Below, in pieces: positions 34,452-44,421 of a stretch of 64,000 nucleotides of DNA (positions are counted from its first letter, which is position 1; the number at the start of each line of letters is the position of its first letter). A program made the translations under genes and the position numbers. The stretch spans positions 1 through 64,000 of the forward strand of contig NZ_VMDW02000125.1 of the NCBI RefSeq assembly GCF_007644045.2. The letters are read 5' to 3'. Origin of the DNA: Vogesella urethralis (lineage in GTDB: Bacteria > Pseudomonadota > Gammaproteobacteria > Burkholderiales > Chromobacteriaceae). The notes beneath the pieces were generated by a model. That model was not told the DNA's origin. It saw only the letters and a list, made by a program, of their open reading frames with translations, and did not search any database.

Positions 34452-35462
34452 CTAGCTGTAACTGAGCTTGCCGGCCTTGCCCCAGAACACGCGGTAGGCA
34501 AACACCGTGTAGGCGATGATGGTAGGCAGTACCACGGCGGCACCGGCCAGAATCACCCACAGTGCTTCCGGGTCGCTGGCGGCCTGCCAGATGTCCAGCC
34601 GGCCGATGACGATTTCGGGAAACACGCTATACGCCAGCCCCCAGAACGCCAGCAACACAATGCCCACGGTGCAGGCAAACGGCAGCCAGCACAGCGCGTC
34701 CTGCCCGGCACGCTGGCGTGCGGCCAACCTGGGCAGGCTGGCGGCCAGCAGGCCGAACAGCGCCACACTGATCAGTGGCAGCGGCAACAGCAGCAGGAAA
34801 TCCGGCAGCACGAACCATTTGTCGGCGATGCGGCTGCTGGCCAGCGGCGTGGCGACGGACACCAGCAATACCGCCAGCGCAGTACCCGCCAGGGCCCGCT
34901 GCGCCCAGCGCGTGGCACGCTGTTGCAAACCGCCGCTACTCTTCATGATCAGCCAGCCGGCGCCCAGCAGCACGTAGGCGGCGGTCAGGCCCAGCCCGGC
35001 CAGCAACGCAAAGGCCCAGGCGCCGGCGCCGGGCGCAAAGCCGGTGAGGTAGCGGCCCAGCATCACACCCTGGCTAAGCGCCGCCAGCAGCGAGCCGGCG
35101 GCAAAAGCGAGGTTCCACGCCGGCTGGTGGTGCGCCTGCGCCTTGACGCGGAAGTCGAACGCCACCCCGCGCAAGATCAGCCCCAGCAACATGATGGCCA
35201 CCGGCAGGTACAGCTCGCCCAGGATGATGCCGTGCGCCATCGGAAACGCCACCAGCAGCAGCCCCACGCCCAGCACCAGCCAGGTTTCGTTGGCGTCCCA
35301 GAACGGGCCGATGCTGGCGATCATGGCGTCGCGCTCGTCGTCATTGCCCAGCGGCAGCAGCACGCCGACGCCCAGGTCGTAGCCGTCCAGCACCACGTAG
35401 ATCAGCATCGACAGCGCCATCAGGCCGGCAAAGATCACCGGCAACCACAGTTCGGCATTCAT
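34452..35462 (-). CDS. cydB: Quinol oxidase subunit II (CydB/CioB)
   Basis: 336 residues, about eight to nine membrane helices. Motifs LWLPVIFAGLMALSMLIYVVLDGYDLGVG at residues 5-33, ETWLVLGVGLLLVAFP near 58 and GVAFDFRVKA near 98. Together with CydA forms the bd-type terminal quinol oxidase. Start overlaps the cydA stop by four bases. Confidence 0.95.
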   Translation of the reverse strand: MNAELWLPVIFAGLMALSMLIYVVLDGYDLGVGVLLPLGNDDERDAMIASIGPFWDANETWLVLGVGLLLVAFPMAHGIILGELYLPVAIMLLGLILRGVAFDFRVKAQAHHQPAWNLAFAAGSLLAALSQGVMLGRYLTGFAPGAGAWAFALLAGLGLTAAYVLLGAGWLIMKSSGGLQQRATRWAQRALAGTALAVLLVSVATPLASSRIADKWFVLPDFLLLLPLPLISVALFGLLAASLPRLAARQRAGQDALCWLPFACTVGIVLLAFWGLAYSVFPEIVIGRLDIWQAASDPEALWVILAGAAVVLPTIIAYTVFAYRVFWGKAGKLSYS

Positions 35463-36787
35463 GGCTGTACTCCTTCAAGGTTGGCCGCAGGCGCTGCCTT
35501 GCGCGCCAGGTAAAACACCACCGACACATAGCTGGCCAGCAGCACCACGTACAGCGCCAGGTACATCAGCAAGGTAGACAGAATCATGCCGCTACCCACC
35601 GTCGACGCGGCGTCGGCAGTACGCAGGATGCCGGTCACCAACCACGGCTGGCGGCCGATTTCGGTGACGTACCAGCCGGCCACAGTGGCCACCCAACCGG
35701 AAAACGTCATCGCCACCAGGCCGCGCTGCAGCCACGGTGCCAGTTGGCCGCGACGCAGCTGCCACCATGCCAGCCAGCTCACCGCCAGCATCAGCAGGCC
35801 TACTCCCACCATCACGCGGAAGCTCCAGAACACCTTGGCTACCGGCGGGTGAGCGTTGGGAAACTCGTTCAGGCCGCGGATCTCGCCATTCGGGTCGTGG
35901 GTAATGATCAGGCTGGCCAGTTTGGGAATGCCCACCTCGAAGCGGTTGCTTTGCGTGGCCTCGTCCGGCAATGCAAACAGCAGCAACGGCGCGCCGCGCT
36001 CGGTGTGCCACACGCCTTCGATGGCGGCCAGCTTGGCCGGCTGGTGGTGGAAGGTGTTCAGGCCGTGCATGTCGCCCACCAGTACCTGCAGCGGAATCAG
36101 CAGCGCCGCCAGGCTGACGCCGGTTTTCAGCGTGTGCGCCACCGCAGCCGCCCGGTCACCGCGCAGCCAGCGATAGGCCGACACCCCGGCCACCAGAAAC
36201 GCCACTGTCAGGCCGGAGGCCAGCAGCATGTGCGTCAGGCGGTAGGGCATGGACGGGTTGAAGATCACCGCCAGCCAGCTTTGCACGTGCACCTTGCCGG
36301 CGATCACCTCCACCCCGGCCGGAGTCTGCATCCACGAGTTCAGCACGATGATCCAGAACGCCGACACCGTGGTGCCGAACGCCACCAGGAAGGTGGCCAG
36401 CGTATGCACGCGGTTGGACACCTTGGCGCGGCCGAACAGCATGATGCCGAGGAAGGTGGCCTCCAGGAAGAACGCGGTCAGCACCTCGTAAGCCAGCAGC
36501 GGCCCGGCCACATTGCCCACGTGCTGCATGAAGCCCGGCCAGTTGGTACCGAACTGAAAGCTCATGGTGATGCCGGACACCACGCCCAGTGCAAAGGTCA
36601 GCGCGAAGATCTTCACCCAGAAGCCGTAGGCGTCCATCCATGCCTCGTCGCCGCTGCGGTTGAAGCGCGCCTTGAAGTACAGCAGCACCCAGCCCATGGC
36701 AATGCTGATGGTAGGGAACAGGATGTGGAAGGTAATGTTGGCCGCAAACTGGATGCGGGCCAGGATGACGGGGTCGAGCGCGTCCAT
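35459..36787 (-). CDS. cydA: Quinol oxidase subunit I (CydA/CioA), cyanide-insensitive type
   Basis: 442 residues, nine membrane helices. Heme ligand His in NITFHILFPT (near residue 21), axial Met/His region GDMHGLNTFHHQPAKLAAIEG carrying the conserved quinol-loop Lys and Glu, and GWYVTEIGRQPW near residue 375. The protein is about 80 residues shorter than E. coli CydA and lacks the long Q-loop extension, the mark of the CIO class. Reduces oxygen to water without pumping protons; insensitive to cyanide in characterised relatives. Begins 2 bp after the regulator. An exact 13-base repeat lies in its last codons. Confidence 0.94.
   Translation of the reverse strand: MDALDPVILARIQFAANITFHILFPTISIAMGWVLLYFKARFNRSGDEAWMDAYGFWVKIFALTFALGVVSGITMSFQFGTNWPGFMQHVGNVAGPLLAYEVLTAFFLEATFLGIMLFGRAKVSNRVHTLATFLVAFGTTVSAFWIIVLNSWMQTPAGVEVIAGKVHVQSWLAVIFNPSMPYRLTHMLLASGLTVAFLVAGVSAYRWLRGDRAAAVAHTLKTGVSLAALLIPLQVLVGDMHGLNTFHHQPAKLAAIEGVWHTERGAPLLLFALPDEATQSNRFEVGIPKLASLIITHDPNGEIRGLNEFPNAHPPVAKVFWSFRVMVGVGLLMLAVSWLAWWQLRRGQLAPWLQRGLVAMTFSGWVATVAGWYVTEIGRQPWLVTGILRTADAASTVGSGMILSTLLMYLALYVVLLASYVSVVFYLARKAAPAANLEGVQP
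35477..35489 (+). repeat. Exact 13-base uptake-like repeat (AAGGTTGGCCGCA)
   Basis: At the 3' end of cydA, coding Ala-Ala-Asn-Leu six codons before the stop. Confidence 0.8.
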
Positions 36788-36789
36788 GA

Positions 36790-37359
36790 TCAGGCCTCCC
36801 GGCTATCGTCCCGGCTACCAAAGCGGCCAAGACTGTGCGCGAACTGCAACACTTTGCCGACCTGGCTGCCCAGCTTCATCAGCTTCTCCAGGGTTTCCAC
36901 GTCCATGTCGCGGATGTCGGCAAACCACTTGGTGACCAGCTCGATCAGCTGGTACATCTCGTTCATGCGCGCCTGGGCGTGACGCTCGGCCTCGCCGGAC
37001 GGGCTTTCCATGATGGCGCCGCGCAGCATGGTGAGCGTGGGCTCCACCTCGCGCTTCTGCCGCTCTTCAGCCAGCGTCTTGAAGATGGCCCATACGTCTT
37101 CTGGGGTGCTGAAGTACTCGCGGCGGTCGCCCGGCAGATGCTGCAGCTTCACCAAGCGCCAGGCCTGCAGCTCTTTCAGCGCCATGCTGGTATTGGAGCG
37201 CGAACAGCCGATGGCCTCGACGATATCGTCGGCGTTCAGCGGCTTGTCCGACACGTACAGCAGCGCGTAGATCTGGCCCACGGTACGGTTGATGCCCCAG
37301 TGGCTACCCATCTCGCCGAAGTGCAACACGAAGGACTGGATCAGGGGTGGGAGGTTCAT
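36790..37359 (-). CDS. GbsR/MarR-family transcriptional regulator
   Basis: 189 residues from ATG 37359 (gagga ribosome site). N-terminal winged HTH: MGSHWGINRTVGQIYALLYVSDKPLNADDIVEAIGCSRSNTSMALKELQAWRLVKL (residues ~17-70), as in GbsR-type repressors; the C-terminal half is helical and likely dimerising. Co-transcribed with cydAB (2-bp gap), so it most likely controls its own operon; a dyad sits just upstream at 37380. Signal sensed is unknown. Confidence 0.88.
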   Translation of the reverse strand: MNLPPLIQSFVLHFGEMGSHWGINRTVGQIYALLYVSDKPLNADDIVEAIGCSRSNTSMALKELQAWRLVKLQHLPGDRREYFSTPEDVWAIFKTLAEERQKREVEPTLTMLRGAIMESPSGEAERHAQARMNEMYQLIELVTKWFADIRDMDVETLEKLMKLGSQVGKVLQFAHSLGRFGSRDDSREA

Positions 37360-37379
37360 GTGTGTGTCCTCTTTTGAAT

Positions 37380-37397
37380 TTTCAGTAATTTCTGAAA
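37380..37397. promoter_or_regulatory. Dyad TTTCAG-N6-CTGAAA, candidate autoregulatory operator
   Basis: Perfect 6-bp inverted repeat with A/T spacer, 21 bp upstream of the regulator's ATG in an AT-rich gap (37360-37538). Fits the operator of a small winged-HTH repressor. Confidence 0.5.
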
Positions 37398-37538
37398 CTT
37401 TGATATGAATCATAGTTTGTGAAAATCTACCTTGTCAAACACCTTGCAACGCGCTAGCTCCATCACTGCAACGTGCTGACTTATCAAAGCAAAACAGTTA
37501 AGTCATACTGATAACTATCGAGACAAGCTTGGACCGCG

Positions 37539-39401
37539 ATGCCAGCCGACCCCGCTCTGCGCGATGCCCTGCTGCACGACACCGCAGCCTGCCTGGGCAA
37601 AGACTATCTGCAACAACTGGTGACCAGCCTGGCACGCCTCACCGGCGCCCCGTTGGTATTCATCAGCCGCCAGCACTGGCTACCGCGCCGGGAAAGCGAA
37701 GTGCTGTTTGCCAGCCACCCCGACCACCCCGGTCGCTACACCCTGGCCGGCACCCCGTGCGCCGACGTACTGCAACAAGCGCGTGCATTGCAGATAGACA
37801 GCAGTGTCAACCAGCAATTCACAGCCGAACACCACACCCGCTGGCAGGCCTATGCCGGCTGGCCACTGCTGGCAGAAGACGGCCAGTGCCTGGGTCATCT
37901 GGCCTTGTTTGACGACCGCAGCGACCAACTACCCGATGGTTTGCTGGCTGCGCTGGCCCCCTTTGTACAGCGCGCCACCGCCGAGCTGCGCCGCCTGCAG
38001 CACGAGTCCGCACTCAGCCAGCGCGCCAGTTGGGACGCGCTGTACTCGTCCATCCTGCGCCAGTACATCCAGGGCCAGCCACTGACCTCCTTGCTGGAAG
38101 CCGTGGTACGCCAGGTGGAGCAACGCCTGCCCGGCTGGTTGTGCTCCATCGTCCGTATCGACGCAGAGCAGCGGCTGCGACCGCTGGTTGGCCCGTCCTT
38201 GCCCGCCGACTACCACGCGCTGATCGACGGGCTGGCCATCGGCCCCTCCGTCGGCAGCTGCGGTGCGGCCGCCTGGCACCGCAAACGGCTGATTGCCGAA
38301 GACCTGCAACAGCACCCCAACTGGGCGCCATACCGCGACATCACCCGCCGCTTCGGTCTGGGCAGTTGCTGGTCCGAACCATTAATGGACGGGCGCGGCA
38401 AGGTACACGGCACCTTTGCCGTCTACCACCACACGCCGGCCAGCCCCACGCCGGAAGCCATCATCGTCATCGAAGACGTCTCGCGGCTACTGGGCATCCT
38501 GTTTGAAAACCACGCCACACAGCAGGCGCTGGACAGCCGCACCCAGTGGTACCAAGCCATGCTGCAGAACGCGGCCGACGCCATCTCGATCATCGATATG
38601 GACGGCCGCTTGCTGGACGCCAGCGACTCGCTGTGCAAACTGCTGGGTTACAGCCAGACAGAACTGCGCCAGCTACGCCTGTGGGACCTGGTGGAAGGGC
38701 GCAGCGAAGCCGAGCTGCGCCAGCAACTGCAGCTCACCAGCGAACAAGGCGAAACCTTCGACAGCCTGAACCGTACCCGCGACGGCGACATCATCGAGGT
38801 AGAGGTCAGCGTGCGCCGCTTGTTACTGGACGGCCAGCCGGTGATCTGGGGCTCGGCACGTGACATCCGCCAGCGCAAGCAACAAGAACGGCTGCTGCGC
38901 GAACGGGCCACCGTGGATTCGCTGACCGGCCTGCTCAACCGCCCCACCCTGCTGGCGGCACTGGATCAGCAATTGGCCCACGCGCTGGGCGATGGTGGCG
39001 CCATGACGCTCTTGATGCTGGACCTCGACCACTTCAAGCAAGTGAACGACTGCTATGGCCATGCCTGCGGCGACGCCGCACTGGCGCACTTTGCCAGCCA
39101 GTTGCAGCAGCAGCTGGGGCCGCATGATCATGCAGGCCGCCTCGGTGGCGAAGAGTTCTGCATACTGCTGCCGGGCTGCCCGCCGGAACGCGCCCAAGCT
39201 ATTGCCCAAGGACTATTGCAAACCATGCGCGCCCAACCGCTACTGTTTGACAGGCAGCAGATTGCGCTAACCGCCTCCATCGGCCTGACCCAGCGCCTGC
39301 CCGGCGACGATAGCCGCAGCCTGCTGGCCCGCGCCGACATGGCGCTGTACCAGGCCAAGCACGCCGGCCGTAACTGCACGGTGATGCTGCCACCACCGTG
39401 A
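37539..39401 (+). CDS. GAF-GAF-PAS diguanylate cyclase
   Basis: 620 residues, no membrane segment. Order: N-terminal GAF-like domain (~10-150), second GAF (~165-330, with GSCGAAAWHRKRLIAEDLQQHPNW and GLGSCWSEPLMDGRGKVHGTFAVY), PAS (~340-455, ISIIDMDGRLLDASDSLCKLLGYS) and GGDEF (~460-618). The active-site loop is RLGGEEF (active variant), with metal-binding LLMLDLDHFKQVND and substrate motif YGHACGDAALAHFA. The inhibitory RxxD site is degenerate (GPHD). Makes c-di-GMP in response to a cytosolic signal. Divergent from gbsR-cydAB. Confidence 0.93.
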   Translation: MPADPALRDALLHDTAACLGKDYLQQLVTSLARLTGAPLVFISRQHWLPRRESEVLFASHPDHPGRYTLAGTPCADVLQQARALQIDSSVNQQFTAEHHTRWQAYAGWPLLAEDGQCLGHLALFDDRSDQLPDGLLAALAPFVQRATAELRRLQHESALSQRASWDALYSSILRQYIQGQPLTSLLEAVVRQVEQRLPGWLCSIVRIDAEQRLRPLVGPSLPADYHALIDGLAIGPSVGSCGAAAWHRKRLIAEDLQQHPNWAPYRDITRRFGLGSCWSEPLMDGRGKVHGTFAVYHHTPASPTPEAIIVIEDVSRLLGILFENHATQQALDSRTQWYQAMLQNAADAISIIDMDGRLLDASDSLCKLLGYSQTELRQLRLWDLVEGRSEAELRQQLQLTSEQGETFDSLNRTRDGDIIEVEVSVRRLLLDGQPVIWGSARDIRQRKQQERLLRERATVDSLTGLLNRPTLLAALDQQLAHALGDGGAMTLLMLDLDHFKQVNDCYGHACGDAALAHFASQLQQQLGPHDHAGRLGGEEFCILLPGCPPERAQAIAQGLLQTMRAQPLLFDRQQIALTASIGLTQRLPGDDSRSLLARADMALYQAKHAGRNCTVMLPPP

Positions 39402-39462
39402 CGTACCCTGCCACATCCCGTAAAATGGTTTGCCGCGCCCCGCCAGTCGGGGCGTTGTCTAT

Positions 39463-39475
39463 TGCGGCCAACCTT
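39463..39475 (+). repeat. Exact 13-base uptake-like repeat (TGCGGCCAACCTT)
   Basis: In the 93-bp gap between the cyclase and mutS, 20 bp before the mutS ATG. Confidence 0.85.
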
Positions 39476-39494
39476 TTTCAGTACGGATCTATCG

Positions 39495-42038
39495 ATGAGC
39501 ACAGCCCAGCACACACCCATGATGCAGCAATATCTTGCCCTCAAACGAGAGCACGCCGACAAGCTGCTGTTTTACCGCATGGGTGACTTCTACGAGCTGT
39601 TCTACGACGACGCCGAAAAAGCCGCCCGCCTGCTGGACATTACGCTGACGGCGCGTGGCGCCAGCGGCGGCCAGCCGATCAAGATGGCCGGCATTCCCTA
39701 CCACGCCGCAGAAGGCTACCTGGCACGGCTGGTGAAAATGGGCGAATCGGTAGCCATCGCCGAACAGATCGGCGACCCGGCCACCAGCAAAGGCCCGGTA
39801 GAGCGCAAAGTGGTGCGCATCGTCACCCCCGGCACGCTGACCGACGCCGCCCTGCTGGACGACAAGCGCGACAACCTGGTACTGGCCGTCAATATGCACA
39901 AAGGCACGCTCGGTCTGGCCTGGCTGTCGCTGGCCAGCGGCGAATTCAAGGTCATGCAAACCGGCGTAGAAGAGCTGCACAGCGAGCTGGAGCGGCTGAA
40001 ACCGGCCGAACTGCTGCTGCCGGACGACACCGGCCTGGCGGTGTTCGACAGCCTGGGCATGCCAAAGAAAAAACTGCCGCCGTGGCAGTTCGATACCGAA
40101 TCGTCCACCCTGGCGCTAACCCGCCACTTCGGCACCCGCGACCTGGCCGGCTTTGGCGCCGACACGCTGCCGGTGGCGGTTGGCGCCGCCGGCGCGCTGC
40201 TGGAATACGTCAAATCCACCCAGGGCGTGAACCCGGCGCATATTGCGCAACTGGCGGTAGAAGCGCCGGGCGAGCTGATCCGCATGGACGCTGCCACCCG
40301 CCGCAACCTGGAGCTGACCGAAACCATCCGCGGTGAAGCCTCGCCCACGCTGGCCTCGCTGCTGGACACCTGCGCCACCAGCATGGGCAGCCGCATGCTG
40401 CGCCACTGGCTGCACCACCCGATCCGCCGCCACGACAAGCTGCTGCGCCGCCAGCAGGCGGTACGGGCGCTGCTGAACGCGCATCAGGACATCCACACCC
40501 AGCTGCGCGAAGTGGCCGATATCGAGCGCATTACCGCCCGCGTGGCGCTGCGCACCGCCCGCCCGCGCGACCTGGCCGCACTGCGCGACTCGCTGCGCGC
40601 GCTGGCCGGCGTCAAGGCCATCGCCGCCACGCTGGACGCACCGCTGCTGGCCGAACTGGTACAGCTGCTGCCGGCCGACTCGCCGGTAGAAAGCCTGCTG
40701 GCCACCGCCATCCTGCCGGAACCGGCCACCTTCCTGCGCGACGGCGGCGTGATCAACCACGGTTACCACGCCGACCTGGACGAACTGCGCGCCATCCAGA
40801 CCGACTGCGGCGACTTCCTGCTGGCGCTGGAAGCGCGCGAAAAGGAACGCACCGGCATCAGCACGCTGAAGGTGGAATTCAACCGCGTGCACGGCTTCTA
40901 CATCGAAGTATCGAAAGCGCAAGCAGACAAGGTGCCGGACGACTACCGCCGCCGCCAGACGCTGAAAAACGCCGAGCGCTACATCACGCCGGAGCTGAAA
41001 ACCTTCGAGGACAAAGCGCTGTCGGCGCAGGACAAATCGCTGGCGCTGGAAAAGCAGCTGTACGAGGCGGTGCTGGACCAGCTGGCGCCGTACATTGCCG
41101 AGCTGAAACTGATCGCCCAGGCGGTTGCCGGCCTGGACGTGCTGGCCGCCTTTGCCGAGCGCGCGCAAACCAACCACTACGTGCAGCCGACGTTCGTGCC
41201 CGACACCCGGCTAGAAATCATCGGCGGCCGCCACCCGGTGGTAGAAGCCGAGGTGGAACGCTTCATCGCCAACGACACCCGCTTGGCCGCAGAGCGCAAG
41301 CTGTTGCTGATTACCGGCCCGAACATGGGCGGTAAATCCACCTATATGCGGCAGAACGCGTTGATCACGCTGCTGGCGCACATCGGCAGTTTTGTGCCGG
41401 CCGAGCAGGCAACGCTGGGCCAGATCGACCGCATTTTCACCCGCATCGGCGCCAGCGACGACCTGGCCGGCGGCCGTTCGACCTTCATGGTGGAAATGAC
41501 CGAAACCGCCAACATCCTGAACAACGCCACCGACAAATCGCTGGTGCTGATGGACGAGGTTGGCCGCGGCACCTCCACCTTCGACGGCCTGGCGCTGGCG
41601 TGGGCCATCGCCCGGGCGCTGATCGAGAAAAACCGCGCCTATACGCTGTTTGCCACCCACTACTTCGAACTGACCAGCCTCGCCAGCGAGTACAACAGCG
41701 TGGCCAACGTGCACCTGTCGGCAGTGGAACACAAGGACCGCATCGTATTCCTGCACCACGTGGAAGACGGCCCCGCCAGCCAGAGCTACGGCCTGGCGGT
41801 GGCCCAGCTGGCCGGCGTACCGCCGAAGGTCATCCGCGAGGCGCGGCGTTACCTGACCGAGCTGGAAAACGAATCGGCGGCGCGCGCGCAGCCCGACCTG
41901 TTCAGCACCCCGGTGGTGATCCAGCACGAGCCGGAACCGCACCCGGCGGTGGAACTGCTGGCCGACACCGACGTGGACGAACTGACCCCGCGCCAGGCGC
42001 TGGAGCTGCTGTATACGCTGAAAAAAATGGCAAAATAA
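39495..42038 (+). CDS. mutS: DNA mismatch repair protein MutS
   Basis: 847 residues. Mismatch-recognition motif [15 protein letters not shown] (Phe-x-Glu) near residue 35; Walker [20 protein letters not shown] near 610; Walker [17 protein letters not shown] near 690; C-terminal tetramerisation tail. Binds mismatches and recruits MutL. Start ATG 39495 fits the family N-terminus [17 protein letters not shown]; an upstream in-frame stretch lacks homology. Walker B DEVGRGT overlaps a variant of the repeat (41558-41568). Confidence 0.96.
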   Translation: MSTAQHTPMMQQYLALKREHADKLLFYRMGDFYELFYDDAEKAARLLDITLTARGASGGQPIKMAGIPYHAAEGYLARLVKMGESVAIAEQIGDPATSKGPVERKVVRIVTPGTLTDAALLDDKRDNLVLAVNMHKGTLGLAWLSLASGEFKVMQTGVEELHSELERLKPAELLLPDDTGLAVFDSLGMPKKKLPPWQFDTESSTLALTRHFGTRDLAGFGADTLPVAVGAAGALLEYVKSTQGVNPAHIAQLAVEAPGELIRMDAATRRNLELTETIRGEASPTLASLLDTCATSMGSRMLRHWLHHPIRRHDKLLRRQQAVRALLNAHQDIHTQLREVADIERITARVALRTARPRDLAALRDSLRALAGVKAIAATLDAPLLAELVQLLPADSPVESLLATAILPEPATFLRDGGVINHGYHADLDELRAIQTDCGDFLLALEAREKERTGISTLKVEFNRVHGFYIEVSKAQADKVPDDYRRRQTLKNAERYITPELKTFEDKALSAQDKSLALEKQLYEAVLDQLAPYIAELKLIAQAVAGLDVLAAFAERAQTNHYVQPTFVPDTRLEIIGGRHPVVEAEVERFIANDTRLAAERKLLLITGPNMGGKSTYMRQNALITLLAHIGSFVPAEQATLGQIDRIFTRIGASDDLAGGRSTFMVEMTETANILNNATDKSLVLMDEVGRGTSTFDGLALAWAIARALIEKNRAYTLFATHYFELTSLASEYNSVANVHLSAVEHKDRIVFLHHVEDGPASQSYGLAVAQLAGVPPKVIREARRYLTELENESAARAQPDLFSTPVVIQHEPEPHPAVELLADTDVDELTPRQALELLYTLKKMAK

Positions 42039-42110
42039 ATTCAGGTAATCTGCATGATGTTTCCTACAATGAGGTTAATACCAACAACCCGATAAGGAGA
42101 TAGTCGCACC

Positions 42111-42536
42111 ATGTATGCAGAAGGTACTGCCGTTTCGTCTGCCCTGGCTCGTCTGTTCGGTTCGGCTAATGGCGGCGAAGCCCTGCCGCTCTCGGGCATC
42201 CGCGAGCGTGCCAGCAAGGAATTGTCGCAATTTGCCCAGATGGTCCGAGCCGACCTTGCTCCGCTGGGCATCGCCATCCCGCCTGCCATCAGCTTTGTCA
42301 GTTGCAACCAGTGCGCGCTGACGCTGGAAAACGATCACCCGCAGCGCGATGCCATTCTGGGCTGGCTGGAAGGCAATGACCGTATCGCCAAGTATTTCAA
42401 GGAAGTGGAGATCCTGTTCGAGGTGGTTCGTGCGGCTGAAAACGCCGGGGAGCTGTTTCCGGAAGAAAGCTGTTTCCACATCGGTTTGACCAGCGCCGGC
42501 CCGATCGCCTATTTCGACAGCCACCGCTGCGACTAG
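42111..42536 (+). CDS. Hypothetical protein between mutS and aceK
   Basis: 141 residues, soluble, aaggag ribosome site 9 bases upstream of ATG 42111, so clearly a gene. It has a Cys-x-x-Cys (SFVSCNQCALTLEN near residue 65) and two more Cys (ESCFHIG, HRCD), which could bind a metal. No family is recognised. Charged, with a helical middle (ERASKELSQFAQMVRADLA; IAKYFKEVEILFEVVRAAEN). Own terminator at 42557. Conservation could not be judged. Confidence 0.7.
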   Translation: MYAEGTAVSSALARLFGSANGGEALPLSGIRERASKELSQFAQMVRADLAPLGIAIPPAISFVSCNQCALTLENDHPQRDAILGWLEGNDRIAKYFKEVEILFEVVRAAENAGELFPEESCFHIGLTSAGPIAYFDSHRCD

Positions 42537-42556
42537 ACATCACGGGTCAACGCACA

Positions 42557-42577
42557 AGGGAGGCGCAAGCCTCCCTT
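42557..42577. terminator. Terminator between the 42111 gene and aceK
   Basis: AAGGGAGGC / GCCTCCCTT, 9-bp stem, loop GCAA, then TTTTT; ends convergent transcription. Confidence 0.88.
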
Positions 42578-42579
42578 TT

Positions 42580-44343
42580 TCATGCCTGTGCGGGGCTGGG
42601 ATAACGGTGGCAAAAGCGCATTTCCACCGGGTAGGGGTAGAAGTCCTCGATGATGCCATCCCGGATGCGCTGCTGGCGCTGCTGCCAGAAGCCAACGTCC
42701 AGCAGGTCGCGGTGGTAGTGCAGGAAGGTGCGGCGGATGGCCGGGTCGCCCAGCAAAAACGTAGCAAACTCTTCCGGAAACACATCACCACGCGCCACCG
42801 GGTACCACACCTCGCCGGACAGCTCCATTTCGGGGTTCGGTGCCGACGGAATGCGGCGGAAGTTGCAATCGGTCATGTATTCAATTTCGTCATAATCGTA
42901 AAAGATCACACGACCGTAGCGGGTAACACCGAAGTTTTTGAACAACATGTCACCCGGGAAGATATTGGCGGTAGCCAGGTCCTTGATGGCGTCACCGTAC
43001 TCGCGCACCACGCGCTCTTTTTCCGCCGCATCGCACTGCATCAGATACAGGTTCAGCGGCTTCATGCGCCGCTCGATGTACAGGTGGCGAATCACCACCG
43101 TGTCTTCCCCCTCCTCCAGCGATAGCGCTGCCTGCTGCCGCAGCTCGTCCAGCAAGGCCGGCGTGAAGCGCGCCTTGGGAAACGCCACGTTGGAGAACTC
43201 CAGCGTGTCGGCCATGCGGCCAACCCGGTCGTGCCGCTTCACCAGCTGGTACTTGCGCTTCACCGTGTCGCGGTCCATGTCCTTGGGGCCGCCGAATACG
43301 TCCTTGATCAGCTTGAACACATACGGGTAGGACGGCAGCGTGAACACCAGCATCACCAGGCCGCGAATGCCGGGCGCCACGGTGAACGGGTCGCGCGAGT
43401 GCTGCAGGTGCTGCATGAAGTCGCGGTAGAAGGTGTTCTTGCCCTGCTTCTGCAGCCCCAGCATGGTGTACAGCTCGGCTTTGGTCTTGGTGGGCAGCAT
43501 GCTGCGCAAAAACTGCACATAAGCCGACGGCACGTCCATATCCACCAGAAAGTAGGCGCGGCTGAACGAAAACAGTACGCCGATGCGCCACGCTTCCAGC
43601 AACACGGTATCGAGGTACAGCCGGCCGTCGGTGTCGTGTAGCACCGGTACCGCAAACGGGTACACCTGGGCGCCGTTGATCACCTTGCCGAAAATATAGG
43701 CGCTCTTGTTGCGGTAAAACGCGCTGGACAACACCTGGATCTGGTAGCTGGCTTCGGCCTGCGGCCAACGTGCGGCAAAGTGTTCGTGCACGGCGCGGAT
43801 CACCCGCGCCAGATCCCGCCCCAGGTGGGCAAACGGCCGTTGCCAGCCAAAGTCGGCCACGATGCGGCGCAGTACATGGCGCAGCCCGCTGCTGCCGGGG
43901 TAGTAGCTGCGGTAGGACGGCGGGTCGGACTCGATGTACTCGGTGGAGATGGCCGGGCGGATGAAGATGAAATCGTTATTGAAGTAGTCGCGGTGCAGGA
44001 TGCGGGTGAACACCGAATTGAAGAAGGTTTCCGCCAGCTCCGGCTGTTTGTGGTTGGTCAGCAGGCCGATGTAGTACAGCTTGGCCTGCTGCCAGATTTC
44101 GTCGTCCAGCAGCGCGGCATGCAGTTCGGTATTGAGCTGAACCACGGTTTCGCTGACGCGTTCGTCGTAGTACTGGATGCGTTCGCGCACTAGCTGCTGC
44201 ACGCCCTGCCAGTCGGCCTGTTCGAACAGCGCCTTGGCACGGCGGCTAGTGGCCTGGAATAAACGGTAGTGGCGGTCAAAACCGGCCACCAGCGCCAGCG
44301 CGATGTCGCGGGCCACCGGGTTGTACGATTCGGGTATCTGCAT
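42580..44343 (-). CDS. aceK: Isocitrate dehydrogenase kinase/phosphatase
   Basis: 587 residues from ATG 44343 (cagggggc ribosome site). AceK hallmarks: [31 protein letters not shown] near residue 125, ATP-binding [36 protein letters not shown] near 315 and kinase/phosphatase core [36 protein letters not shown] near 455-490. Phosphorylates the homodimeric ICDH at the active-site Ser, steering isocitrate into the glyoxylate shunt. The genes for both types of ICDH are close by, but aceA/aceB are not in the window. Confidence 0.95.
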   Translation of the reverse strand: MQIPESYNPVARDIALALVAGFDRHYRLFQATSRRAKALFEQADWQGVQQLVRERIQYYDERVSETVVQLNTELHAALLDDEIWQQAKLYYIGLLTNHKQPELAETFFNSVFTRILHRDYFNNDFIFIRPAISTEYIESDPPSYRSYYPGSSGLRHVLRRIVADFGWQRPFAHLGRDLARVIRAVHEHFAARWPQAEASYQIQVLSSAFYRNKSAYIFGKVINGAQVYPFAVPVLHDTDGRLYLDTVLLEAWRIGVLFSFSRAYFLVDMDVPSAYVQFLRSMLPTKTKAELYTMLGLQKQGKNTFYRDFMQHLQHSRDPFTVAPGIRGLVMLVFTLPSYPYVFKLIKDVFGGPKDMDRDTVKRKYQLVKRHDRVGRMADTLEFSNVAFPKARFTPALLDELRQQAALSLEEGEDTVVIRHLYIERRMKPLNLYLMQCDAAEKERVVREYGDAIKDLATANIFPGDMLFKNFGVTRYGRVIFYDYDEIEYMTDCNFRRIPSAPNPEMELSGEVWYPVARGDVFPEEFATFLLGDPAIRRTFLHYHRDLLDVGFWQQRQQRIRDGIIEDFYPYPVEMRFCHRYPSPAQA

Positions 44344-44421
44344 GCGGCCCCCTGTCGGCAATGGCAAACGGGCAATGACCGGCCAGCGGGCGCATCCTCC
44401 ATCTTGTGCAACGCGGTGCCG

